A stretch of 52,911 nt of DNA. Origin: a virus. The notes under the pieces are model-generated. The model worked only from the letters and a program-made list of their open reading frames with translations. It did no database searches and was not told where the DNA came from. Below, piece by piece: positions 22,671 through 28,899 of this stretch. Each line of letters begins with the position of its first letter. Position 1 is the stretch's first letter. A program made the translations under genes and the position numbers. The stretch is from positions 1 to 52,911 of IMG/VR virus record IMGVR_UViG_3300037246_001346. One strand, given 5' to 3'.

Positions 22671-22798
22671 TTTTCCCTCCGTCTACCGCGATAGATGAAT
22701 TGGTTGCCGTGTGAGCCTCTACTTGCCGCGGCACACAGCGCGGCAGTAAAAAATCCTACTATACCTCCAATGAAAAGTCCTATAATAAACCATAACAT
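22667..22798 (-). CDS. Membrane microprotein, 43 aa
   Basis: The product MLWFIIGLFIGGIVGFFTAAL is one glycine-zipper-like membrane helix, followed by a short basic tail (FIYRGRRREK). Ribosome binding site GGAGG is 6 bases before the ATG, and the TGA overlaps the next ATG. Its last codons contain the palindrome TCTATCGCGGTAGA and the next gene's GGAGGG site. Confidence 0.65.
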   Translation of the reverse strand: MLWFIIGLFIGGIVGFFTAALCAAASRGSHGNQFIYRGRRREK

Positions 22799-22810
22799 CT
22801 TAGACCTCCT

Positions 22811-22999
22811 TTACTTACAAATATCGTCATGGAGTTTAATTACTATTATTATTATGAGAATAAGTGTTATCGTTCCTATGAATATCGCATCAAATGGGCG
22901 AGGCAATTTCTCAAGAAGCCAAGTAAAAAATACCCCAAAGGCGATAACAGCGATTGTTCCCACAATAACGATTCCAAATGTTAATAGCCAACACCACAT
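22811..22999 (-). CDS. Two-helix membrane protein, duplicate of 13737-13925
   Basis: A 62-residue protein with both ends (MWCWLLTFGIVIVG; LHDDICK) shared with the copy at 13737-13925; most differences are hydrophobic exchanges, so the fold is maintained. The start follows AGGAGGTAAAT. Two retained copies 9 kb apart suggest duplication or capture of the same cassette twice. Confidence 0.7.
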   Translation of the reverse strand: MWCWLLTFGIVIVGTIAVIAFGVFFTWLLEKLPRPFDAIFIGTITLILIIIIVIKLHDDICK

Positions 23000-23008
23000 A
23001 TTTACCTC

Positions 23009-23215
23009 CTATTTGTTTAAATCCCTAGACGCGGGCATATTTTGACCACATCTCTTACATACTTTTTTCTTATTAAATGCCGCGAAATACCTTAGCTCGA
23101 TCATTCCGAAATTCCAAAACTTAAATTCGGGTTCACGTCTATTGGGATAGACACCTTTAGACCAGAGCCAGGATCGCGGCATCCAAAAGAGTATCTCCCA
23201 CTTACCGAAATTCAT
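23009..23215 (-). CDS. Aromatic-rich protein with zinc knuckle, 68 aa
   Basis: Trp/Phe-rich N-terminal part (MNFGKWEILFWMPRSW) and a C-terminal CKRCGQ knuckle, so only half of a zinc site is evident. Starts in an ATGA overlap. A gene-end word (GCCCGCGTC) lies across its last codons. Unknown function. Confidence 0.55.
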   Translation of the reverse strand: MNFGKWEILFWMPRSWLWSKGVYPNRREPEFKFWNFGMIELRYFAAFNKKKVCKRCGQNMPASRDLNK

Positions 23216-23382
23216 TTTTCTGTCTCATTTATTCCCCATTTTTCTATGTTATAGCTGGTGAAATATTTTTTCTTGGCTTTTTGTTCCCTGAGAAATTGAT
23301 GGGCTACTGCACTCTTGGAAAATACGCCCAAAATATCCACATCTTCATAACCAGTGTATTTAAGGACTATCCAAACTTTCAT
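23212..23382 (-). CDS. Small conserved protein, paralogue of 24914-25096
   Basis: The 56-residue product begins MKVWIVLKYTGYEDVDILGV and has the segment SAVAHQFLREQKAKK. The copy at 24914-25096 shares about 36 of the first 50 residues by hand alignment. Ribosome binding site AAGGAG precedes the ATG. Short alpha/beta fold; function unknown. Confidence 0.65.
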   Translation of the reverse strand: MKVWIVLKYTGYEDVDILGVFSKSAVAHQFLREQKAKKKYFTSYNIEKWGINETEK

Positions 23383-23405
23383 TTTATTTCTCCTTGTCTA
23401 CCTTG

Positions 23406-23564
23406 TCAGTCATCATCTCCTCCCTTTTCATACCAGCATTTCAAGCACATATACCCCGATTCCGTGGCAGCAACCTCATCTCTACTCAAATTAGATCGCG
23501 GGCATTTACAACAGTTGTAATGGTAGATTTCACCAAGCCAGTCAAGGATGTCTTCGTTTCTCAT
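23406..23564 (-). CDS. Zinc-ribbon protein, 52 aa
   Basis: CCKC (residues 18-21) and CLKC (40-43) enclose a loop containing ATESGY. It starts at ATG 23564 and ends in DDD*, next to a partial palindrome (TGACAAGGTAGACA on the transcribed strand) and the next ribosome binding site. Confidence 0.6.
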   Translation of the reverse strand: MRNEDILDWLGEIYHYNCCKCPRSNLSRDEVAATESGYMCLKCWYEKGGDDD

Positions 23565-23575
23565 TTTTGCCTCGA

Positions 23576-24034
23576 TTAACCATTAAATCCTGGGTTCTCC
23601 TTATCCCATTTCTGCCAACACTCTTCTTTCGATGAGAATTTCTTACATGAAGAAAACGCCCCACACGCCCAACATTCTTTCCAATCTGGTTTTAGTTTGT
23701 AATTAGCTGACTGATACCACCATGCGGGACAAGTGTACTTCCTCATTTCTGTCCCTTTGATGAATTTGTCACCCCGTAGCCAATCCTTGTAGGGTAATCC
23801 TCCGAATACGGAACTCTCATCAATTCCTATGCCTGGATTACACTTAACTACCCTAATAATGTCATGCCTCTCTCTTCGTTCCTTAAATGGTGTGTACTTG
23901 TGCTTAAAACGGAAACACCCCGTACCTTCACATTTGTGACAAATTACTCCTGCTTTCTTCAACTCGGCAAGACCCTTGTAAATCCCAGTTCCTTCACATG
24001 ACTTACATTCTTCATTAAATTCTATTTCTTTCAT
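23576..24034 (-). CDS. DnaJ-type zinc-finger protein, 152 aa
   Basis: Two CxxCxGxG repeats, CKSCEGTG (residues 10-17) and CHKCEGTG (32-39), are the hallmark of the DnaJ cysteine-rich domain; the J domain itself is absent. The C-terminal half has more cysteines (CPAWW, CWACGAFSSC). Such truncated DnaJ zinc fingers occur in phages, with unclear roles. Start overlaps the upstream stop (ATGA). Confidence 0.65.
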   Translation of the reverse strand: MKEIEFNEECKSCEGTGIYKGLAELKKAGVICHKCEGTGCFRFKHKYTPFKERRERHDIIRVVKCNPGIGIDESSVFGGLPYKDWLRGDKFIKGTEMRKYTCPAWWYQSANYKLKPDWKECWACGAFSSCKKFSSKEECWQKWDKENPGFNG

Positions 24035-24228
24035 TCTTTCCTCCCATCTACCCCGCTAGACAGATCGCGGCATAACTTCTCTATACTCTCTTTTAACTTA
24101 TCATATGCCCGCAACCTTGCCACGATTTCATGCGTGTACTCTTCTATTTCATTAGGAGTGTAATCAGTTTGTTCTGGGTGATAAATTATATTGTCGAAAA
24201 ATCCCACAAGGTCTTCTGTTCTTATCAT
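24031..24228 (-). CDS. Hypothetical helical protein, 65 aa
   Basis: Acidic helical protein (MIRTEDLVGFFDNII...). Its last codons, DLSSGVDGRKE*, are simply the palindrome TCTAGCGGGGTAGA (24047-24060) plus the next gene's GGAGG site and ATGA, read in frame. Unknown function. Confidence 0.55.
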   Translation of the reverse strand: MIRTEDLVGFFDNIIYHPEQTDYTPNEIEEYTHEIVARLRAYDKLKESIEKLCRDLSSGVDGRKE

Positions 24229-24593
24229 GTTACCTCCTTATTTGCCCCAATTTTCTTACCGCAAAATGGGCAGTGGGTAATTTCAAATATTAAATTATCC
24301 CTCTCATCTACTATATAAACTTCTCCCCCTGAACTAATTTCAATGTATCCATAATCGCACTCTACGAACCCCCCGAAATCTTTGCAACAATATTTCATTT
24401 TAGTAATTCGGTTTTTGTCACCTTGCTTCCTTATTTGTCCTGATTTTTCTTCGACTGTGCAAGGTTTACCGCACTTGGCGCATACCCAATTTATTTTTGA
24501 CAAATCCCAAGATTTGGGCAATGAATCTTCTCCATTGTACAAAATATAATCTTCTGGAGTCATTACTCCCAGGTTGCAACACTTACTTTTCAT
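24225..24593 (-). CDS. Apparent fusion of two zinc-ribbon cassettes, 122 aa
   Basis: The first half begins MKSKCCNLGV and has CAKCGKPC. The second begins MKYCCKDFGGFVECDYGY and ends CPFCGKK, matching stand-alone small proteins at 31711 and 43017. Between the halves the DNA AAATCAGGACAAATAAGG (24429-24446) is nearly the normal gene-end word plus ribosome binding site, but in a frame without a stop. The second half may also start alone at the ATG at 24398. Fusion by loss of a stop is the simplest reading. Confidence 0.65.
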   Translation of the reverse strand: MKSKCCNLGVMTPEDYILYNGEDSLPKSWDLSKINWVCAKCGKPCTVEEKSGQIRKQGDKNRITKMKYCCKDFGGFVECDYGYIEISSGGEVYIVDERDNLIFEITHCPFCGKKIGANKEVT

Positions 24594-24859
24594 TTCCCCA
24601 AGGCTCTCCCTATTGCTTGTTGCCGATATTTATTATAAGCTTTTTCTGTAACAAATCTTATCCCACAGTGTCCCAAGTATTCATCTGAAAAATTAGCAAG
24701 TGTAAGCCCATTGAATTCCCTTCCATCATCCATCTTGAGGTTAACAAATACCCCAAACTTATCTTGTTGTTGACTTGTTATGATCCCACATCCCCCATCA
24801 TTCGCCATATCTCCAGTGTAATAAATCCTCGTTCCTTTTTCAAGGTTTTCCTTATTCAT
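24590..24859 (-). CDS. Hypothetical protein, 89 aa, ending -LGK
   Basis: Starts MNKENLEKGTRIYYTGDMAN, beta-rich like small SH3-type barrels (GTRIYYTGD; DKFGVFVNLKMDDGREF), with a helical C-terminus. No firm family. Its ribosome binding site overlaps the mini-frame 24861-24917. Confidence 0.55.
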   Translation of the reverse strand: MNKENLEKGTRIYYTGDMANDGGCGIITSQQQDKFGVFVNLKMDDGREFNGLTLANFSDEYLGHCGIRFVTEKAYNKYRQQAIGRALGK

Positions 24860-24860
24860 T

Positions 24861-24917
24861 TCATCTCCTTTTATTAAATTTATTACTTGCCCGATTTTCG
24901 GGCATCTCTAATATCAT
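24861..24917 (-). other. 18-codon mini-frame between two genes
   Basis: The frame MILEMPENRASNKFNKRR* is coupled by ATGA to the upstream gene and ends just before the next ATG, with its own upstream AAAGGAG. Its middle is the hairpin-forming GCCCGAAAATCGGGC. It may be a decayed cassette or a leader frame. Confidence 0.4.
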
Positions 24918-25096
24918 GTTATCTCCTTTTGCCCCGATTTTACTTCCCATTTTTCTACATTATACGAGACGAAATGCTCTTTTTTTGCTTTCTGTTCTTT
25001 CATAAATTGGTGAGCTACTGCACTTCTATGGAATACACCCATGATATAGACATCTTCATAGCCTCTGTATTCGATAACTATCCAAACCTTCATTTT
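24914..25096 (-). CDS. Small conserved protein, paralogue of 23212-23382
   Basis: The 60-residue product begins MKVWIVIEYRGYEDVYIMGV. Compared with its paralogue it has extra C-terminal residues, VKSGQKEIT, which are the read-through of the gene-end word and the next ribosome binding site. Start at 25096 after AAGGAGG. Confidence 0.65.
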   Translation of the reverse strand, partial: KMKVWIVIEYRGYEDVYIMGVFHRSAVAHQFMKEQKAKKEHFVSYNVEKWEVKSGQKEIT

Positions 25097-25313
25097 TCCT
25101 CCTTGCCTCCTCCTTATTTGTCTTACCCGATAGACGTTTCGGGGCAATACCTCTGCTTAACCACCTACTAGCTCTATTCTCCCACTTCAGCACCTTATTA
25201 CTCCCATAAATCCTCAGACCACATTCGGGGCAAATAATCTTAACCTCATCTGCGGGCAATACAAAGAATAAGGGCATCATACAGTTGGGACAAAATGTTG
25301 TTATTTCGTTCAT
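25056..25313 (-). CDS. Zinc-ribbon protein with run-on tail, 85 aa
   Basis: CPNC (residues 8-11) and CPEC (about 26-29) form a zinc ribbon. The start at 25313 follows AAAGGTGAAGAA; an upstream in-frame ATG overlaps the previous gene. The C-terminal part after about residue 57 is the gene-end word and palindrome (25121-25134) read through, so the tail overlaps the next gene by 41 bases and may be non-functional. Confidence 0.55.
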   Translation of the reverse strand: MNEITTFCPNCMMPLFFVLPADEVKIICPECGLRIYGSNKVLKWENRASRWLSRGIAPKRLSGKTNKEEARRKNEGLDSYRIQRL

Positions 25314-25317
25314 TTCT

Positions 25318-25491
25318 TCACCTTTCTTTATGAAAATCTTGAATAGCCTGAAACCGCACCCCCTCAAAATCTTCCCATTTTAAATTATTTTCTGCGCAAT
25401 AATCCTTGACGGCTTCTAGGGTATCCCCACAAAAATCAAGAGTATTGTGAACTACCCAAGAAATCTCGACCTCATGTTTACTTTTTTCCAT
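25318..25491 (-). CDS. Hypothetical protein, 57 aa
   Basis: A compact acidic protein (MEKSKHEVEISWVVHNTL ... WEDFEGVRFQAIQDFH). Start coupled as TAATG to the preceding gene; AAGGAGA lies upstream. No domain recognised. Confidence 0.55.
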   Translation of the reverse strand: MEKSKHEVEISWVVHNTLDFCGDTLEAVKDYCAENNLKWEDFEGVRFQAIQDFHKER

Positions 25492-25649
25492 TACATTCTC
25501 CTTTCTATTTGCCCCGATTCAACCTCTTCAATAAGTGAGCGAATAAAGTCAGTTACCTGTTTTAGACTGAATGTTTCGTAATACAGATAATTATAAAGCT
25601 CTACTGCCTTTCCTTTTAACCATTCCTCTGTAATCTCCGACTTTATCAT
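25491..25649 (-). CDS. Hypothetical helical protein, 52 aa
   Basis: Helical (MIKSEITEEWLKGKAVELYNY ... DFIRSLIEEVE), ending ESGQIERRM* where the gene-end word and ribosome binding site are read through. Ribosome binding site AAGGGGATG upstream. Unknown function. Confidence 0.5.
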   Translation of the reverse strand: MIKSEITEEWLKGKAVELYNYLYYETFSLKQVTDFIRSLIEEVESGQIERRM

Positions 25650-26038
25650 TTCATCCCCTTATTTTGCTCCGATTTTCCCTCCTCAAGCACGGCTAATACG
25701 GCTTTCAGGCAAGCTTCGAGTGGGGTTTTGCCACTCCCTACTTGTTGAGTTTCCGTATACTCATCCATCCATAACCACCACTCTTTTTCATCTCCCTCAT
25801 CGTGGATTAAAAGCACATGGTCTTGGCATCGTTCCCTCAAAAACTCCAAGCAGTCGGATATAGTCCAGAGAGGGATAATCTCATCTGTAGTAACAATGTC
25901 CTTGGTTTGTTTAAATGGCATTGACCACAAATGTATTTCATCTTGATAAAAATACATATCACTTTTTTCGATGTCTTTCCTGTGCTTCTCCGCTACCTGC
26001 CTACACAGGCTTATTTCTTTTTTGGTGAATTTATTCAT
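25646..26038 (-). CDS. Hypothetical protein, 130 aa
   Basis: An alpha/beta protein with Trp-rich centre (EKEWWLWMDEYTET) and a helical end (PLEACLKAVLAVLEEG), similar in style to small phage proteins of unknown role. It ends GKSEQNKGMK*, a read-through of the gene-end word. Ribosome binding site AAAGGAG precedes the ATG. Confidence 0.55.
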   Translation of the reverse strand: MNKFTKKEISLCRQVAEKHRKDIEKSDMYFYQDEIHLWSMPFKQTKDIVTTDEIIPLWTISDCLEFLRERCQDHVLLIHDEGDEKEWWLWMDEYTETQQVGSGKTPLEACLKAVLAVLEEGKSEQNKGMK

Positions 26039-26070
26039 TTTTATTCTCCTTTATTTAAATTACCCGATGT

Positions 26071-26313
26071 CTAACCCGATAGATTCCTTATTGCTTCTTT
26101 AATGTCTTTTAATCTGGAGTGTCCAAGCTCTTCTCCACTTGGCATAACTAATACAAAGCACAAGGGAATAGCTGAGACACTTTGAGGAAAGCCACAATAC
26201 CAGATGATTTTTCCCCCTTGCCTCCCAAATTCCCTCAAATTCTTACTCCAGGCGGTTTTCCCACACCATTTTTCCCATTGTTTAGCTACATAATTACATT
26301 CTAACTTATCCAT
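26071..26313 (-). CDS. Hypothetical protein, 80 aa
   Basis: Contains scattered cysteines and a hydrophobic centre (GGKIIWYCGFPQSVSAIPLCF), likely a small beta-sheet protein. The stop TAG lies within the palindrome at 26070-26083. Ribosome binding site AAAGGAGG upstream. Not recognised. Confidence 0.5.
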   Translation of the reverse strand: MDKLECNYVAKQWEKWCGKTAWSKNLREFGRQGGKIIWYCGFPQSVSAIPLCFVLVMPSGEELGHSRLKDIKEAIRNLSG

Positions 26314-26323
26314 TTAACCTCCT

Positions 26324-26431
26324 TTATTTGTCTACCACGTTAGAATCGTGGCAAGTATAATCTTCTAAGTCCCATAGTAAATCCATTTGATCTACCCATT
26401 CATTACAGCACTCGCATAATTGTTTAATCAT
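26324..26431 (-). CDS. Cys-rich microprotein, 35 aa
   Basis: The product begins MIKQLCECCNEW and is acidic; the end SNVVDK* is the palindrome TCTAACGTGGTAGA (26331-26344) translated. It overlaps the upstream gene by 8 bases. At 35 codons, with no strong ribosome binding site, the call is moderate. Confidence 0.45.
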   Translation of the reverse strand: MIKQLCECCNEWVDQMDLLWDLEDYTCHDSNVVDK

Positions 26432-26582
26432 TTGCTTGCCCTCTTCTATTCTTCTTATCCTCGGTTTTTATTTCTACTCCCAGTTCTTGGAGCATTTTAA
26501 TTAATTCCCCTCTAATAAATTCGGCATCGTCTTGCATCCATCGGCGAACCCACTTATCTATAAACTCTTTACCTGCTTTCAT
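26424..26582 (-). CDS. Hypothetical helical protein, 52 aa
   Basis: Helical, charged (MKAGKEFIDKWVRRWMQDDAE ... IKMLQELGVEIKTEDK). Start overlaps the previous stop (ATGA), with AAAGGAGAAAGG upstream. Resembles the 31135 product in its acidic helix around a Trp, but homology is not certain. Confidence 0.5.
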   Translation of the reverse strand: MKAGKEFIDKWVRRWMQDDAEFIRGELIKMLQELGVEIKTEDKKNRRGQAND

Positions 26583-26725
26583 TTTTTATTCCTTTCTCCT
26601 TTTATTACTTGCCCCGATTTTATATCCTTTTCGATCTTATAGAATACATACTCTGCTACCTTCCTGAATAGTCCTTGACTCATAAATATCTTAACCCATT
26701 TCTTTTTTATTTGTTGTTTAGTCAT
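26579..26725 (-). CDS. Small basic protein, 48 aa
   Basis: Basic helical protein (MTKQQIKKKWVKIFMSQGLF...). The last 14 residues (KSGQVIKGERNKK) are the gene-end word, spacer and ribosome binding site of the next gene read in frame. TAATG coupling at the start. Confidence 0.5.
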   Translation of the reverse strand: MTKQQIKKKWVKIFMSQGLFRKVAEYVFYKIEKDIKSGQVIKGERNKK

Positions 26726-26895
26726 TATTTAATCCTTGATGAATAAACCTGGTGTTTTCCCTTGTTGTGGGTAGCACAGGCCGTATGGCCATGCCGATTT
26801 TCAAAGTCAAGTAACGCCTGGGCTACGTCAACGTCATCGGTTTCAGTTATTAATTCAAGCTCTTGACTAAAATACCAAATTGTCTTATTCGTCAT
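26725..26895 (-). CDS. Hypothetical protein, 56 aa
   Basis: Starts MTNKTIWYFSQELELI, acidic then His/Cys-containing (RHGHTACATHNKGKH); metal binding is possible. GGAGA precedes the ATG. Unknown function. Confidence 0.5.
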   Translation of the reverse strand: MTNKTIWYFSQELELITETDDVDVAQALLDFENRHGHTACATHNKGKHQVYSSRIK

Positions 26896-26919
26896 GTTGT
26901 CTCCTTTTTATTCATTTAG

Positions 26920-27102
26920 TTATTTGCCCCGATTTAATATAATCTTAATCTGCTTCAATAATACTATCTTTGTTTCCATTTCTAATTGGATTAAAGCTAA
27001 TGGGGCGTTGATTTCGATAAGTGCAGGCTTATAATGAAAACGTGCATCATCCTCTATTTCTTTAATACCCTTATCAATAAACTTAATTAATTCGTTCATC
27101 AT
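26920..27102 (-). CDS. Hypothetical helical protein, 60 aa, ending -NRGK
   Basis: Start chosen at 27102, where ATG overlaps the previous TAA (TAATG) after AGAGG. A coiled helical protein (NELIKFIDKGIKEIEDD ... IQLEMETKIVLLKQIKIIL) ending LNRGK* from the gene-end word. Unknown. Confidence 0.55.
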   Translation of the reverse strand: MMNELIKFIDKGIKEIEDDARFHYKPALIEINAPLALIQLEMETKIVLLKQIKIILNRGK

Positions 27103-27284
27103 TATATAAGCCTCTGATTTGTGTTTATCTTTATTACACACTCTCTTTCTTCTAAATTATTAAGCGGTCTACATTCCTTAACTTTACAATCTTGACAATA
27201 CCAAGTTACGTTGATTCTCCTTTCCCATGTATCTGATTTGGGACAATGAAAATGTAATAGCCTTACAGTTTTTTTTTCAATCAT
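27102..27284 (-). CDS. Cys/His small protein, 60 aa, first gene of a leftward unit
   Basis: HFHCPKSD and CQDCKVKEC suggest a zinc site. The start at 27284 follows AAGGAGAATATA; the ATG seven codons upstream is less well placed. It is the first gene after the leftward promoter at 27314-27341. Confidence 0.55.
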   Translation of the reverse strand: MIEKKTVRLLHFHCPKSDTWERRINVTWYCQDCKVKECRPLNNLEERECVIKINTNQRLI

Positions 27285-27313
27285 TATATTCTCCTTTTTA
27301 TTCATTTGCCCTT

Positions 27314-27341
27314 ATAATACGCCCATTAAAGTAAAAGTCAA
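27314..27341 (-). promoter_or_regulatory. Leftward sigma70-type promoter (second early promoter)
   Basis: On the minus strand TTGACT (27341-27336) and TATTAT (27319-27314) are 16 bases apart, followed by AAGG. The promoter at 28027-28054 has the same TTGACTTTT start, 16-base spacer and TATTATAAGG end. Confidence 0.7.
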
Positions 27342-27527
27342 GTCTTTTCTTTCATCACCCCTGTAAAATAATTATCCAACAGGGTAGACAGCTATTTGTT
27401 TATTTCTTTTGGTAAAGTTACGATATACATAACTTCATTAAACAAGATAAATCGCGGCATCCTATACCTACCCCTTGCGGACTAACCAGATCACCCACTG
27501 GTGAGGCTCTCATACGTTTTGGCCTAG

Positions 27528-27545
27528 TGTCTACCTTGATAGACA
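27528..27545. promoter_or_regulatory. Perfect 18-base palindrome, possible operator
   Basis: TGTCTA CCTTGA TAGACA, both arms perfect. It lies upstream of the second leftward promoter and downstream of the 27614-27994 gene. Confidence 0.6.
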
Positions 27546-27613
27546 AATAGCAATAGACAAAGAAATAGGGCAGTTTAAAGTCATGCCCAGGACTATGGAT
27601 TATTGTTCGATTA

Positions 27614-27994
27614 TTAGCCTAATAACCCCTCTACATCTCTTTGAAAGTTTAATAAGGATGTGTAACAATTAGCTCCACCCGTATAATCTTCTTCACTTTG
27701 TGCTGTTCTTATTAGGATATCATCTACCCATTTACTAGGAAAGTGTCTTACATCTGAAATGGAAAAGTAAACGAATTTGTCATGTTTTCTAATAAATCCA
27801 CTGAGAATATAATGCCCTCTTGAATAATTGAGTAAACTGGCGTCTAGTTGAGATTTAATATAACTTTTGAATTTCCTTGCGAATACAATAAAATCTTCTC
27901 CAGTTATCCCACCGCTTGAAAATTCCCATGCCTTGAAATCTTCTAAGTTACTGGGAACCTCCTCCTCATAAGTTACAACTTTTGTTCTTATCAT
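27614..27994 (-). CDS. Hypothetical protein, 126 aa, first leftward gene
   Basis: The first gene of the leftward arm, translated from AAGGAGATGATA and ATG at 27994, about 30 bases after the promoter. The product (MIRTKVVTYEEEVPSNLEDFKAWEFSS...) is a mixed alpha/beta protein with FIVFARKFKSYIKSQLDA and FVYFSISDVRHFP. No family recognised. First-expressed phage genes often act on the host, but that is inference. Confidence 0.6.
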   Translation of the reverse strand: MIRTKVVTYEEEVPSNLEDFKAWEFSSGGITGEDFIVFARKFKSYIKSQLDASLLNYSRGHYILSGFIRKHDKFVYFSISDVRHFPSKWVDDILIRTAQSEEDYTGGANCYTSLLNFQRDVEGLLG

Positions 27995-28026
27995 ATTATC
28001 ATCTCCTTTTATTTGATTTACTCCTT

Positions 28027-28054
28027 ATAATATATCCACAAACACAAAAGTCAA
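28027..28054 (-). promoter_or_regulatory. Main leftward early promoter
   Basis: TTGACT (28054-28049) and TATTAT (28032-28027) on the minus strand, spacer 16. It shares its core with the 27314-27341 promoter. It points away from the rightward promoter at 28096-28124. Confidence 0.75.
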
Positions 28055-28075
28055 GCTTTATTTTCATTTATTTTA

Positions 28076-28089
28076 TCTAACCAGGTAGA
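28076..28089. promoter_or_regulatory. Palindrome between divergent promoters, probable operator
   Basis: TCTA-ACCAGG-TAGA (with CA following) lies 21 bases from the leftward -35 and 6 bases from the rightward -35, the expected place for a site controlling both early promoters. Confidence 0.6.
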
Positions 28090-28095
28090 CAATCC

Positions 28096-28124
28096 TTGAC
28101 ACAAGTCGCGGCATGACTTATAAT
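28096..28124 (+). promoter_or_regulatory. Rightward consensus promoter
   Basis: TTGACA (28096-28101), 17-base spacer, TATAAT (28119-28124): a full-consensus sigma70 promoter. The spacer contains the regional word GTCGCGGCATGAC, so a protein binding that word would block it. Confidence 0.85.
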
Positions 28125-28144
28125 AAATAAAGAGGTAAAGAACA

Positions 28145-28288
28145 ATGACTACTAAAGATTTAATTGAATGGTTAAATAAGATTGTCCTTGGTAATGATAT
28201 TCCAAGAGAAGAGCAACTAAGGGAAGAGATTATCAAGAGATTGGAATGGGCTAGGTTACAAGGATACGATTTTAGAAAGTCGGGATAA
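28145..28288 (+). CDS. Small acidic protein, 47 aa, first rightward gene
   Basis: The ATG at 28145 follows AGAGGTAAAGAACA and the consensus promoter. The product MTTKDLIEWLNKIVLGN... is helical and ends FRKSG*, using the gene-end word AAAGTCGGGATAAGG. It is isolated, with over 600 bases of noncoding DNA after it. An early regulator is plausible but unproven. Confidence 0.6.
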   Translation: MTTKDLIEWLNKIVLGNDIPREEQLREEIIKRLEWARLQGYDFRKSG

Positions 28289-28404
28289 GGAGATAACGAA
28301 GTAGATAAGAGTGAGGGCGTAGTATGGTGCTAACAATACATAGTCCTGTTCTGTCCTGTGTGTTGCTATTAAGTTAGTCTACTATGCCCCTTTCACTCCC
28401 AGTC

Positions 28405-28417
28405 TGTAATGATTACA
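28405..28417. promoter_or_regulatory. Palindrome TGTAAT-G-ATTACA
   Basis: Perfect 13-base inverted repeat; its centre is 17 bases from the centre of the next palindrome. Related half-sites (TGTAA) suggest binding of one dimeric protein at both. Confidence 0.5.
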
Positions 28418-28420
28418 AGT

Positions 28421-28435
28421 TTGTAACGGTTACAA
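28421..28435. promoter_or_regulatory. Palindrome TTGTAAC-G-GTTACAA
   Basis: Perfect 15-base inverted repeat typical of a repressor operator. It differs in sequence from the TGTCTA palindromes, so it would be read by a different protein. Confidence 0.55.
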
Positions 28436-28870
28436 TTCATTAGAGTGTATGACGTTCGGTGCTTGTCTCGGTTCACCCTCACGCCTCACCCTCACCATAT
28501 CCAAACTCCCCATTACAGGGTAGATTACCCCATGATCACGCCTAAATAGGGTAGATAACGCACTCCCGACACGCCCAACAGGGGTGGAGTGGTTCGCATA
28601 ACAGTTATTATGTCTACTACACACACCATCCACTATGCCCATAGACACCACAAAGAGACCCGTTACCCCCTGGGGGTGATTAGTGTTGAAGATAACCTCG
28701 ATTTAAGTACAGAGGGTATTTCACAGCATAAAGGGGTCTATCAGGGGTGGGGGTGTTTATGGTGTATGTGGTATTTAAATACGGGGTATATTTTGGGAGC
28801 ATATCGGGTACTGTGCTTATAATTGTCTCTCGGGGAAAAGGCTTAAATCTCCATGGGCGGGATAAAACAC

Positions 28871-28899
28871 TTGACAATAGATATGCCACGGTGTATATT
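28871..28899 (+). promoter_or_regulatory. Rightward promoter for the small-gene operon
   Basis: TTGACA (28871-28876), 17-base spacer, TATATT (28894-28899). A strong ribosome binding site (AAGGAGG) and ATG at 28916 follow within 20 bases. The spacer holds GCCACGG, a relative of the regional GC-rich word. Confidence 0.8.

Larger units (their letters stand above)
27285..27613. other. Intergenic control region with palindromes
   Basis: No gene is evident. Contents: the leftward promoter (27314-27341), a half-degenerate palindrome TCCAACAGGGTAGA (27375-27388), a copy of the word AATCGCGGCAT near 27451, a small hairpin TCACC-CACT-GGTGA (around 27491), and a perfect TGTCTA-CCTTGA-TAGACA (27528-27545). 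Confidence 0.55.

Noticed and set aside
28430-28889. Several 70-77 codon frames in the noncoding control region
   Set aside because: They lack ribosome binding sites, overlap each other on both strands, cross palindromes and the promoter, and have unlikely compositions.
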